Origin: a virus
DNA: 64,000 nt
Reading direction: 5' to 3' (one strand)
Virus record (IMG/VR): IMGVR_UViG_3300012039_000002
Span: 1 to 64,000 of that record
Part shown: positions 15,081 through 20,957 of the stretch, piece by piece
Numbering within the stretch: the stretch's first letter is position 1
Layout of the letters: every line of letters starts with the position of its first letter
Position numbers and translations under genes: made by a program
The notes under the pieces: model-generated
What the model saw: the letters and a program-made list of their open reading frames with translations, nothing else
What the model was told of the DNA's origin: nothing
Databases searched by the model: none

Positions 15081-15154
15081 GCTCCGGTAGTATAACGGTT
15101 TATTATAGCCGGCTCTTACCCGGTCAGATCGGGGTTCAAATCCTCGTCGGAGCA
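15081..15154 (+). tRNA. tRNA-Lys(CUU)
   Basis: Acceptor GCTCCGG/TCGGAGC, anticodon stem GCCGG/CCGGT with loop CTCTTAC, standard T-loop TTCAAAT, discriminator A then CAT. Confidence 0.92.
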
Positions 15155-15157
15155 CAT

Positions 15158-15229
15158 GTCCTTTTAGTGAAATGGATCTCACGCAATGTTCCTACCGTTG
15201 AATTGTAGGTTCGATTCCTACAAAGGACA
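15158..15229 (+). tRNA. tRNA-Arg(CCU)
   Basis: Perfect acceptor GTCCTTT/AAAGGAC, anticodon stem CAATG/CGTTG with loop TTCCTAC, discriminator A then CAT. Confidence 0.92.
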
Positions 15230-15239
15230 CATATAAGAT

Positions 15240-15303
15240 AGCGCTGGGGTAAGGCTGACCACCCCAGTCCGGTTAGCTGGTCACTAATTGGACTCCTGGC
15301 GCT
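15240..15303 (+). ncRNA. Three-way junction RNA with kissing loops
   Basis: P1 AGCGC/GCGCT closes two arms: TGGGG/CCCCA with a 12-nt loop ending TGACCA, and a long arm GTCC-GTTAG/CTAAT-GGAC with loop CTGGTCA. The loop segments TGACCA (15256-15261) and TGGTCA (15278-15283) are exact reverse complements, so they can kiss, the layout of purine-type riboswitches, though the sequence is unrelated. The same six bases could instead form a competing hairpin. Confidence 0.5.
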
Positions 15304-15349
15304 TATAATAGTCAATCGAGCCATCGCACTACGGTGAGGAAGCTCAGGA

Positions 15350-15422
15350 CATCCCGGAGACCTGTGGGAGGCTAAAGCCGTCTAACCACTGATACGAAAG
15401 CGGGATGCAACGCAAACAGGTC
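15350..15422 (+). ncRNA. H-type pseudoknot RNA
   Basis: CATCCCG (15350-15356) pairs with CGGGATG (15401-15407), and GACCTGT (15359-15365) pairs with ACAGGTC (15416-15422). Both helices are 7 bp, perfect and interleaved. A GGC-TAAA-GCC hairpin lies inside. No coding frame covers it. The rest of 15304-15508 shows nothing I can name. Confidence 0.55.
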
Positions 15423-15508
15423 TAGATAAGTCTCGTTCTAAGGACCGGGTTGCGGCCAATAGAGAAATGATGGCATAAAACAGAATCCTGGCTACTGATT
15501 GATTACAT

Positions 15509-15581
15509 GCCCTCTTAGTGAAACGGATAATCACGTTGCGCTTCGAACGCAAAGATAGGGGTTCGAATCCTCTAGAGGGTG
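15509..15581 (+). tRNA. tRNA-Arg(UCG)
   Basis: Acceptor GCCCTCT/AGAGGGT (G1-U72), anticodon stem TTGCG/CGCAA with loop CTTCGAA, standard T-arm, discriminator G then CAT. Confidence 0.9.
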
Positions 15582-15586
15582 CATAC

Positions 15587-15659
15587 GGTCGGATAGGATA
15601 AGTTGTCCAGTCTAGCAAGTACACCTAGATGGGAGCAGGCTAACGCTCTGCAATGACCA
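15587..15659 (+). tRNA. Unconventional cloverleaf RNA with encoded CCA
   Basis: Acceptor GGTCG/TGACC (5 bp) is followed by discriminator A and CCA (15660-15662). Arms: GGATA/TGTCC, TCTAG/CTAGA with a 9-nt loop CAAGTACAC, and GGAGC/GCTCT with an 8-nt loop. There is no TTCRA loop and no readable anticodon. It lies between tRNA-Arg and tRNA-Trp. One of six such elements in the array. Confidence 0.45.
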
Positions 15660-15665
15660 CCAAAT

Positions 15666-15736
15666 GGGTTGTTCGTCTAATGGTAAGACAAGTGCCTCCA
15701 AAACACTTTATGTGGGTTCGATTCCTACACTTCCCG
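15666..15736 (+). tRNA. tRNA-Trp(CCA)
   Basis: Anticodon loop CTCCAAA, T-arm GTGGG-TTCGATT-CCTAC, discriminator G then CA. Acceptor GGGTTGT/ACTTCCC has two adjacent U-U mismatches at pairs 4 and 5. Confidence 0.88.
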
Positions 15737-15747
15737 CAGGAGATAAA

Positions 15748-16335
15748 ATGAGTATTAAAAGCTATTTCACCTGGGCTCCAAAGTTACCTAAGAAACCCGT
15801 GTATGATATGGATGAGGTGATGGAATCTTTTGAGTATCGTAAAGAGACTACATTTGAGAATCACTATTTGAATGTCTATTACTGGTTTAAGAGAAACTTT
15901 GATTTTCTCTGGACACCAGCCATCGCAAAGGGCTACATAAAGCGCGCATGTCAGATTATCGTTCGTGGATGGAGCGATAGAGATATCTGGTCATTAGATT
16001 GGACTATCGCTAAGTTTGCTCTACCTAGACTGATCAGACTCAAAGAAGTAATGCACGGTGTTCCCAACTCGATGTTTGAACCGCTTCCAGAAGGTGAGCA
16101 TAATCATGATAAAGAGCAAATGGCGGCAGCCGAAAAGAAGTGGAACGAAACGCTTGATGAAATCATTTTTGCTATGGACTATATTGCTAATTGTCGTGAG
16201 CACGATTATTACCCCAAGAAAAAATGGCCAGAAAAAACCGTTAGAGAAGACTACGTAGAGCTTAGAGCCGTAGAGGAAAGAGTTCAAAAAGGTTTAGCGT
16301 TGTTTGGAACCCACTTCAGAAGTTTGTGGGATTAA
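15748..16335 (+). CDS. Conserved phage hypothetical protein (RGWSDRDIW family)
   Basis: 195 residues from ATG 15748 (SD caggagat). RGWSDRDIWSLDWTIAKF, an acidic middle (EGEHNHDKEQ) and the ending LFGTHFRSLWD are familiar from a protein repeated across many phage genomes, mostly unannotated. It is soluble and helical. Function is unknown. Confidence 0.75.
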   Translation: MSIKSYFTWAPKLPKKPVYDMDEVMESFEYRKETTFENHYLNVYYWFKRNFDFLWTPAIAKGYIKRACQIIVRGWSDRDIWSLDWTIAKFALPRLIRLKEVMHGVPNSMFEPLPEGEHNHDKEQMAAAEKKWNETLDEIIFAMDYIANCREHDYYPKKKWPEKTVREDYVELRAVEERVQKGLALFGTHFRSLWD

Positions 16336-16336
16336 T

Positions 16337-16410
16337 GCCTCGACTAACTCAAATGGTTAGAGTGCGAGTCTGAAAAGCTCGAAATTCCGGTTCGATTCCG
16401 GGGCGAGGCG
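16337..16410 (+). tRNA. tRNA-Phe(GAA)
   Basis: Acceptor GCCTCGA/GCGAGGC with an A-G clash at pair 7, anticodon stem CGAGT/GCTCG with loop CTGAAAA, standard T-arm, discriminator G then CAT. Starts 1 nt after the previous stop codon. Confidence 0.92.
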
Positions 16411-16414
16411 CATT

Positions 16415-16485
16415 GCCGGCGTAGCTCAAAAGTAGAGCAATCGGCTGATAACCGATCGACGGAGGGGCAGTACCTCTCGACGGCA
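16415..16485 (+). tRNA. tRNA-Ile(GAU) with rewritten elbow
   Basis: Anticodon stem ATCGG/CCGAT with loop CTGATAA. The D-loop is AAAAGTA and the T-loop GGCAGTA on a 5-bp stem GGAGG/CCTCT. The usual G18G19 and TTCRA are both gone, leaving A18, G19 and G54 G55 C56. Acceptor GCCGGCG/CGACGGC has one mismatch. 71 nt. Discriminator A then CAT. Confidence 0.85.
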
Positions 16486-16492
16486 CATTTGT

Positions 16493-16521
16493 TGTACAGC
16501 CGCTACAGCTTATGATATAAT
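16493..16521 (+). promoter_or_regulatory. Promoter, TGTACA-N17-TATAAT
   Basis: TGTACA 16493-16498, extended TGA and TATAAT 16516-16521, upstream of the DUF3307 gene. Confidence 0.8.
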
Positions 16522-16548
16522 GTATTCATAAATAATCGAGGTGAGTGC

Positions 16549-16914
16549 ATGTTAGAACTTTTATTCTTTCTAGTCTTTACGCACTTCGTAATGGATTTTT
16601 GCATGCAATCGGATTTTATGTCAAAGTATAAAGGCAAGCTTCCGTTTGTGATGTTTGTGCATGTATTTGTCTGGACGTTTGCGGTTTGTTGGATGGCAAC
16701 TTATTTCGGAGCTTTGTCTTGGTGGGCTCCAATTTTCTTGTTTGTGGGACACTGGGCTTGCGATCAATATAAGATTCATTTGATCGAAAAAGAAAACTTG
16801 AAGGATGAAGCTAATCCGGACGTGCTATCCAGATTAAAGTTCTTGTTTCATGCTGATCAAGTTTGGCATTTAGTTCAGCTTTTAATTGTAGCAACACTTG
16901 GGGTCTTAGTTTAA
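16549..16914 (+). CDS. DUF3307-type membrane protein
   Basis: 121 residues with about four membrane helices. The start LFFLVFTHFVMDFCMQSDFMSKYK carries the HxxxDF..Q....K signature of DUF3307, and a second polar motif HWACDQYKIH follows. Function of the family is unknown. Its last codons overlap the 5' end of tRNA-Ala(UGC), so the mRNA must be cut or read as both. Confidence 0.8.
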   Translation: MLELLFFLVFTHFVMDFCMQSDFMSKYKGKLPFVMFVHVFVWTFAVCWMATYFGALSWWAPIFLFVGHWACDQYKIHLIEKENLKDEANPDVLSRLKFLFHADQVWHLVQLLIVATLGVLV

Positions 16915-16970
16915 TGGGAAAACTCTCGGCTTGCACCCGAATGATAAGGGTTCGATTCCCTTAGGCTCCA
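16900..16970 (+). tRNA. tRNA-Ala(UGC)
   Basis: Acceptor GGGGTCT/AGGCTCC, anticodon loop CTTGCAC, standard T-arm. The first 15 nt overlap the end of the DUF3307 gene. Discriminator A then CAT. Confidence 0.9.
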
Positions 16971-16977
16971 CATGGGA

Positions 16978-17055
16978 GGGTGGCGAGACAGCACTCTCAT
17001 TCGCCGGCCAGTCTGCAGCTCGGACCGGGATACGAATGCTTGAGCCACCCAACCA
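16978..17055 (+). ncRNA. tRNA-sized junction RNA with AACCA tail
   Basis: GGGTGGC (16978-16984) pairs perfectly with GCCACCC (17044-17050), followed by AACCA. Inside are a hairpin GAGA/TCTC and a stem ATTCG/CGAAT around 29 nt. It resembles the other CCA-ending elements but lacks a T-arm next to the acceptor and an anticodon arm. Confidence 0.4.
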
Positions 17056-17060
17056 GCCAC

Positions 17061-17128
17061 ATTCTGTTAGTTTAATAAAACGCCTTCTCGTAGAGAAGGA
17101 GATGCTGGTAGATGGCCGGCACAGAATA
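17061..17128 (+). tRNA. Minimal cloverleaf tRNA, central anticodon GUA, tiny D-loop
   Basis: All four helices are perfect: acceptor ATTCTGT/ACAGAAT, D-stem GTTT/AAAC with a 4-nt loop, anticodon stem CCTTC/GAAGG with loop TCGTAGA (C33), T-stem GCTGG/CCGGC with loop TAGATGG. There is neither G18G19 nor TTCRA, as in reduced mitochondrial tRNAs. Discriminator A then AT. Amino acid identity is uncertain. Confidence 0.6.
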
Positions 17129-17154
17129 ATTTTAAACTCAAGGAGGATGTACAC

Positions 17155-17202
17155 ATGATAGAGAGTATCTAGTCTGGCTAGCCAGACATAGGAGGCTATC
17201 AT
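17155..17202 (+). promoter_or_regulatory. Hairpin hiding SD and start codon, with a 4-codon leader frame
   Basis: ATGATAG (17155-17161) can pair with CTATCAT (17196-17202), which contains the start codon of the next gene; between them is the palindrome GTCTGGCTAGCCAGAC and the SD aggagg. A second strong SD (17141-17146) precedes ATG 17155, which starts a frame of only four codons (MIES). Translation of the leader could open the hairpin. Confidence 0.45.
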
Positions 17203-17332
17203 GGGTTACTATCCTCATCGAGATAGAACCGCCAAGAACTACGGGGAAATGGGATCCAACCCCAACCGCAAGCGTCGTGGCAAGAAACGCGGAATGAAGG
17301 CTGGCAAGCAGAAGAAAGCTCGTCGAGCCTAA
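17201..17332 (+). CDS. Very small basic protein
   Basis: 43 residues with about 17 Arg/Lys, mostly in the second half (RKRRGKKRGMKAGKQKK), SD aggagg. It probably binds nucleic acid and might coat RNA or DNA. No family is recognised. Confidence 0.6.
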   Translation: MGYYPHRDRTAKNYGEMGSNPNRKRRGKKRGMKAGKQKKARRA

Positions 17333-17374
17333 CAAAAATTTGTCAAAGGCTCAGGACGCTGAGAAATGGGCAAA

Positions 17375-17407
17375 TAGTGTGGAGTCCCAGGCACTATAAA
17401 TACTGGG
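17375..17407 (+). ncRNA. Compact H-type pseudoknot before tRNA-Ala
   Basis: TAGTG (17375-17379) pairs with CACTA (17392-17396); CCCAG (17386-17390) pairs with CTGGG (17403-17407). Loops are 6, 1 and 6 nt, an ideal H-type geometry similar in size to preQ1 riboswitches, but the sequence does not match that class. It lies 7 nt before the tRNA, not before a gene start. Confidence 0.5.
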
Positions 17408-17413
17408 TCATTT

Positions 17414-17485
17414 GGGGCTATAGCTCAGAGGGAGAGCGTTCCGGTGGCATCGGAAAGGCCAAGGGTTCAATCCCCTTTAGCTCCA
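17414..17485 (+). tRNA. tRNA-Ala(GGC)
   Basis: Acceptor GGGGCTA/TAGCTCC, D-arm TAGCTCAGAGGGAGAGC, anticodon stem TTCCG/CGGAA with loop GTGGCAT, standard T-arm, discriminator A then CAT. Confidence 0.92.
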
Positions 17486-17486
17486 C

Positions 17487-17565
17487 ATTCGGTTCGTCTA
17501 ATTTAAGGACGCTCTCTACTTTCTGGAAACAGGGGAGGGAAACGCTGGTAAAACAGCACCGAATA
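17487..17565 (+). tRNA. Unconventional cloverleaf RNA with encoded CCA
   Basis: Perfect 7-bp acceptor ATTCGGT/ACCGAAT, discriminator A, then CCA (17566-17568). D-arm CGTC/GACG; T-arm GCTG/CAGC with loop GTAAAA directly next to the acceptor. The middle arm is CTCTCT/AGGGGAG with a 14-nt loop that itself can form CTG-GAAA-CAG, so no normal anticodon. It sits 1 nt after tRNA-Ala and shares its trailing A. Confidence 0.5.
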
Positions 17566-17571
17566 CCATAT

Positions 17572-17642
17572 TCCCTTATCCTTCAACGGCAGGAGAGGTG
17601 ACTGTTAATCACTCAATCGAGGTTCGAATCCTCGTAGGGGAG
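17572..17642 (+). tRNA. tRNA-Asn(GUU)
   Basis: Acceptor TCCCTTA/TAGGGGA, anticodon loop CTGTTAA, standard T-arm, discriminator G then CAT. Confidence 0.92.
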
Positions 17643-17664
17643 CATTTCAACAAGGAGGTCTTAT

Positions 17665-17919
17665 ATGCAATGCACAAATTGTCATGCTGATATTGGTGCT
17701 TGGCTGTTGAAATATAGAGTTATGCCCAAAGTTCGGCTTGATGAAATGTACTTTAAAGAAGAAAAGCTTGTTGCAAAAATGGACGAATCTGGCATTTATA
17801 TTGACGGCCAGAAGTTTTACGAACACGAATCTAAAAGATGCCACGAACGATGCCCAAAATGTGGCGCAAAAAATACTGTAAGAGTAGAGTACGACGAAGT
17901 TACTTGGGCGCCCATCTAA
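17665..17919 (+). CDS. Zinc-ribbon protein
   Basis: 84 residues, SD aaggagg. CTNC at residues 3-6 and CPKC near residue 65 form one zinc site split by a 50-residue insert. Not further identifiable. The stop codon precedes tRNA-Gly by 1 nt. Confidence 0.65.
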   Translation: MQCTNCHADIGAWLLKYRVMPKVRLDEMYFKEEKLVAKMDESGIYIDGQKFYEHESKRCHERCPKCGAKNTVRVEYDEVTWAPI

Positions 17920-17920
17920 T

Positions 17921-17992
17921 GCGGGTGTAATTCATCGGTAGAATACCTGGTTGCCAACCAGAATGCGGTGGGTTCGATTCCCATCACCCGCT
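17921..17992 (+). tRNA. tRNA-Gly(GCC)
   Basis: Perfect acceptor GCGGGTG/CACCCGC, anticodon loop TTGCCAA, standard T-arm, discriminator T then CAA. Confidence 0.92.
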
Positions 17993-18063
17993 CAATACAA
18001 TCCCGGGCTTGATATGTAATCAGCCGGCGTCGCGCTGACAAGAATCAAGGTAGTCAGAAGCAA

Positions 18064-18134
18064 GGTTCCTTATGTTAATGGTAGACGGTCTCCGTGACAT
18101 GGAGAAGACAGAAGTTCGATTCTTCTAGGAACCA
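18064..18134 (+). tRNA. tRNA-Val(GAC)
   Basis: Perfect acceptor GGTTCCT/AGGAACC, anticodon stem TCTCC/GGAGA with loop GTGACAT, discriminator A then AT. The 70-nt spacer before it (17995-18063) contains a hairpin CTTGAT/ATCAAG with inner CAGC/GCTG. Confidence 0.92.
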
Positions 18135-18137
18135 ATT

Positions 18138-18210
18138 GGCCTTGTAGACCAACGGCAGAGTCAACAGTCTGAGAGGCTGTGCAGTGTGGGTTCGAATCCC
18201 ACTAGGGCCA
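18138..18210 (+). tRNA. tRNA-Leu(GAG) with short variable loop
   Basis: Acceptor GGCCTTG/TAGGGCC, anticodon stem ACAGT/GCTGT with loop CTGAGAG, discriminator A. The variable region is only GCAGT, so the tRNA is 73 nt and class I, whereas bacterial Leu tRNAs are class II. Followed by CAT. Confidence 0.9.
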
Positions 18211-18211
18211 C

Positions 18212-18463
18212 ATGCAGAAATCAGAGAACAAAATAAAGCCGATGTACTTTTGGTCAGATGGCTATAAAGAATTCGGCATACTAGAACCCGATCACAAGAA
18301 AATAAAAGAAGATGAATTAGTAGATGCTAACGAAGAGGAAAGCGAATTTATTTTTGAACCAACAATAAAAATCTCCAATAGACAGACTAAGCGAAGGAAA
18401 CTCAGAAATTTTCTTAAAAGTGAAGTACAAAAAGCGCTTCGGTACGCAAGATTTTATCGCTAA
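18212..18463 (+). CDS. Hypothetical protein starting at a tRNA trailer
   Basis: 83 residues, acidic middle and basic end (SNRQTKRRKLRNF). The first ATG is formed by the CAT that trails tRNA-Leu and has no proper SD, so initiation here is doubtful; ATG 18242 is an alternative. Confidence 0.45.
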   Translation: MQKSENKIKPMYFWSDGYKEFGILEPDHKKIKEDELVDANEEESEFIFEPTIKISNRQTKRRKLRNFLKSEVQKALRYARFYR

Positions 18464-18476
18464 AAGGAGGTCGCGC

Positions 18477-18698
18477 ATGAGATTCAAAAAGACAACCTGG
18501 TACAACATGAAGACCGACAGTGCGAATTATGGCATCAAGATTAAGTATGCAAATCTCAAGTTCTTGGACGTAGCTGAAAACGGAAAGCCTCTCATTTTTG
18601 AAACAGAACTAGAACGGGATGAAAAAATTAAGCAGATAAAGAGAGACAGCAAAGCAAAAGACTTTGAATCAAGAATGAAGTTTGTCAGAGCGATATAG
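18477..18698 (+). CDS. Hypothetical protein
   Basis: 73 residues from ATG 18477 after SD aaaaggagg. Charged, with many Lys. Not recognised. Confidence 0.55.
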   Translation: MRFKKTTWYNMKTDSANYGIKIKYANLKFLDVAENGKPLIFETELERDEKIKQIKRDSKAKDFESRMKFVRAI

Positions 18699-18701
18699 AA
18701 C

Positions 18702-18774
18702 GGCCTCGTACCCCAACGGCAGAGGGAACACGTTTAGACCGTGTACAGTGTCGGTTCGAATCCGACCGGGGCTA
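18702..18774 (+). tRNA. tRNA-Leu(UAG) with short variable loop
   Basis: Acceptor GGCCTCG/CGGGGCT (G1-U72), anticodon loop TTTAGAC, variable region ACAGT (5 nt), discriminator A then AT. Confidence 0.9.
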
Positions 18775-18781
18775 ATGATTT

Positions 18782-18855
18782 GCCCGCTTAGGTTAAAACA
18801 AGCAAACCGGCGGTTTTGTACATCGCTAATACCGCTGCAAACGCGGTAGCGGGCT
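18782..18855 (+). tRNA. Unconventional cloverleaf RNA with encoded CCA
   Basis: Perfect acceptor GCCCGCT/AGCGGGC, discriminator T, then CCA (18856-18858). T-arm ACCGC/GCGGT with 7-nt loop TGCAAAC abuts the acceptor. The anticodon-position arm GCAAA/TTTGT encloses an 8-nt GC-rich loop CCGGCGGT, which can extend the stem. The D-arm is reduced to about GTT-AA-AAC. It lies between tRNA-Leu and tRNA-Thr. Confidence 0.5.
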
Positions 18856-18864
18856 CCAGCAAAC

Positions 18865-18935
18865 GCACTCATAGTTCAATGGCAGAACAACTGTTTCGTA
18901 AGCAGTAGATCTCGATCCGATTCCGAGTGGGTGCT
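18865..18935 (+). tRNA. tRNA-Thr(CGU)
   Basis: Acceptor GCACTCA/TGGGTGC, anticodon stem ACTGT/GCAGT with loop TTCGTAA. The T-loop is TCCGATT (C in place of U55). Discriminator T then CAT. Confidence 0.88.
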
Positions 18936-18936
18936 C

Positions 18937-19044
18937 ATGAAAAAGAATAAACAAAATAAACAGCGGATGTTTTATTGGCAAGTTTCTAAGAAGAATGGTA
19001 AAATCTTTATATGCAAGCTTATAGAGATTAAACATGAAGAATAG
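18937..19044 (+). CDS. Possible very small basic protein
   Basis: 35 residues (MKKNKQNKQRMFYWQVSKK...). Like the 18212 frame it would start at the ATG created by a tRNA CAT trailer, without a clear SD, and it overlaps the next gene by 11 nt. Only weakly supported. Confidence 0.35.
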   Translation: MKKNKQNKQRMFYWQVSKKNGKIFICKLIEIKHEE

Positions 19045-19714
19045 AACAGAAGTAAAGTATGTGATTAAGCTTTATGAAGCGCAATGGGACAGACACCATA
19101 ACGAATCGGTCAAGCCATTTTTTGAGCAGCTTCAGAGAGAATGTTTTGACGATGGTGATGGCCACGATCCGCTATTTTCATATTACGTATTCCAGACGGC
19201 AGAAGGAATCGAGGCAGCGCTTAATTACAAGCTCGACGTTGGATTAGATGGCCGGCTAAAGATAGGGTATTTTGGAGTGCACGGTCAGACAGACCAGATT
19301 CAAGCGCTTAAGCCCATCAATAGGATGAAGCTTAGAAATATTTTAATTAAGACGACCAACTTCGACGGGCTGTATTTCGGTACGTGCGACTTTGCTAATA
19401 GAAAAACAGCAGAACTATTGCTGAATAACATATCCACACTCAAGTGGGTCGCTGGCTTTTCTAAGTGGACGCCGTGGTTGGAAGGTACGATTTGTGATAT
19501 ACTGTTCTTTAGGCTGTTGTTGTCAGGTCGTTTCAGAAGGCCGTCCCATACAAACACCAAGTGGGACATAATGACTAAGCCAGAGGACGCTGCTAGACAC
19601 TTGTATGAAATTTATCCAATGGCTGTTGATTTAAAGTTCTCGCTGTTTTATAGAGGGTCTAGCGGCATTAATTCAACGTATGATGACTGGACAAATAGGA
19701 TAATGGCATTATGA
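19034..19714 (+). CDS. Caspase-like (DUF6642-type) protein
   Basis: 226 residues. LKIGYFGVHGQ (about residue 75-85) and LYFGTCDFAN (about 112-121) sit where the catalytic His and Cys of the caspase/CHAT fold would be, each after a hydrophobic strand; WVAGFSKWTPWLEG and DILFFRLLLSG complete the pattern of the DUF6642 family as I recall it. No protease activity is proven for this family. In phages such a protein might cut a host factor or block a caspase-type defence. Start ATG 19034 lacks a strong SD. Confidence 0.55.
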   Translation: MKNRTEVKYVIKLYEAQWDRHHNESVKPFFEQLQRECFDDGDGHDPLFSYYVFQTAEGIEAALNYKLDVGLDGRLKIGYFGVHGQTDQIQALKPINRMKLRNILIKTTNFDGLYFGTCDFANRKTAELLLNNISTLKWVAGFSKWTPWLEGTICDILFFRLLLSGRFRRPSHTNTKWDIMTKPEDAARHLYEIYPMAVDLKFSLFYRGSSGINSTYDDWTNRIMAL

Positions 19715-19947
19715 TAAAATACCTCGTAATCTTTTTTGCATTAGTTCTTACCGACATTGTATGGGCTCTCTACATTAGATGGGCTGCAAGTGGTAAAGCA
19801 ATGAAAGCGGGACTTTCGTCTATTCTCATTTATGTCATAGGCGCTTTTACATTCGGTGAGTTCATTAAAGATACGTGGGTTTTGATTCCTGCCGGATTAG
19901 GCTGTTTTGTGGGAACTTACGCAACGATAAAATGGCTAGACAAGTAG
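19711..19947 (+). CDS. Small three-helix membrane protein
   Basis: 78 residues with helices at about 3-20, 32-50 and 56-72. LTDIVWALYIRWAASGKA resembles a small conserved phage membrane protein. ATGA overlap with the caspase-like gene, and its stop is followed directly by tRNA-Ile. Confidence 0.65.
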   Translation: MIKYLVIFFALVLTDIVWALYIRWAASGKAMKAGLSSILIYVIGAFTFGEFIKDTWVLIPAGLGCFVGTYATIKWLDK

Positions 19948-20018
19948 GGTCGTGTAGCTCAATAGTAGAGCAGTCGCCTTATAAGCGACCGACGAAGGGG
20001 CAGAACCTTCTACGACCA
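19948..20018 (+). tRNA. tRNA-Ile(UAU) with rewritten elbow
   Basis: Acceptor GGTCGTG/TACGACC, anticodon stem GTCGC/GCGAC with loop CTTATAA. The D-loop is AATAGTA and the T-loop GGCAGAA on GAAGG/CCTTC. Variable region CGAC. 71 nt, same plan as tRNA-Ile(GAU). Discriminator A then AT. Confidence 0.85.
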
Positions 20019-20036
20019 ATCGACAAGAGGTGAAAA

Positions 20037-20726
20037 ATGTGTAAGCCAGGACATTTATGGATAAACGATCTCAAAATTGATACGATAATAGATGTCGGCG
20101 CCAATGTTGGTGACTTTTCAAAAGAAATGCGGAAATATAGACCAGAGGCTCTTATCTATGCCTTTGAGCCCTTGCCATATGAATACGACGCACTAATTAC
20201 AGCTTTCAAATACGATAAGCGGTTCAAATCCTTTAATTTAGCTTTATCGGATAAGGAAGCAGTCGTTCCGTTTAACGTAACAAGTTTTGGCCCTGCAAGT
20301 TCTATATTGCAGATGAACGACACTCTAATCGATTATATTAATAATGGGTTTAAGACGAACGTAACTGCATCGCCAATTCTTGTTCAAGCAGTTACATTGG
20401 ACTCAATTTTTGCCGATAGCATTTTGGGTCCATCCCTTTTAGTAAAGATAGACACTCAGGGATTTGAAGACAAAGTAATAAAAGGTGGCGAGAAAACTAT
20501 TCGTAGAGCAAAAGTGTGCTTTCTTGAAACAGAGTTTCAGCCGCTATACAAAGGACAAGCTTTATTTATAGACATATTGAATCAAATGGACGCGCTTGGC
20601 TTTACTTATTTTGGCGATAAGGATTACGTTTCATATCACCTGACTAATGGTACGGCGCTTTGGCAAGATAGTATTTTCGTGAACAAAAGTCTCTTGAAGG
20701 ACGGTGTTTATCAAGGGCTCTCGTAG
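20037..20726 (+). CDS. FkbM family methyltransferase
   Basis: 229 residues. IIDVGANVGDFSKEM is the SAM-binding glycine loop (motif I), AFEPLP the acidic motif II, and VKIDTQGFEDKVIKGG the FkbM hallmark. These enzymes put methyl groups on sugars, acids or peptides; in phages they are often linked to glycan decoration of virions or DNA. The stop codon lies inside the 5' end of tRNA-Leu(UAA). A second FkbM gene is at 33807-34460. Confidence 0.85.
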   Translation: MCKPGHLWINDLKIDTIIDVGANVGDFSKEMRKYRPEALIYAFEPLPYEYDALITAFKYDKRFKSFNLALSDKEAVVPFNVTSFGPASSILQMNDTLIDYINNGFKTNVTASPILVQAVTLDSIFADSILGPSLLVKIDTQGFEDKVIKGGEKTIRRAKVCFLETEFQPLYKGQALFIDILNQMDALGFTYFGDKDYVSYHLTNGTALWQDSIFVNKSLLKDGVYQGLS

Positions 20727-20789
20727 GCCAACGGCAGAGTCAGCAGGCTTAAACCCTGTACAGTGTCAGTTCGAATCTGACCGGGAGCA
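20717..20789 (+). tRNA. tRNA-Leu(UAA) with short variable loop
   Basis: Acceptor GCTCTCG/CGGGAGC, anticodon stem GCAGG/CCTGT with loop CTTAAAC, variable region ACAGT, discriminator A then CAT. It overlaps the FkbM gene by 10 nt. Confidence 0.9.
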
Positions 20790-20792
20790 CAT

Positions 20793-20864
<72 letters not shown>

Positions 20865-20872
20865 CATTTTGA

Positions 20873-20901
20873 TGTACAATCAAATGCATTTGTGGTATAG
20901 T
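20873..20901 (+). promoter_or_regulatory. Promoter, TGTACA-N17-TATAGT
   Basis: TGTACA 20873-20878 and TATAGT 20896-20901 with 17-nt spacing, before the lytic transglycosylase gene. Confidence 0.75.
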
Positions 20902-20957
20902 AGTTATATCAATTGAAAGGAGCCAAAATCCAACGATGGGAAGGAAGACCCACCGCG

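Noticed and set aside
15350-15422. HDV-like self-cleaving ribozyme
   Set aside because: The P1/P2 nesting is similar but there is no 3-bp P3/L3, P1.1 or catalytic J4/2 with correct spacing.
17375-17407. preQ1-I riboswitch
   Set aside because: Size fits, but the conserved loop bases and A-rich tail are missing and no queuosine gene follows.
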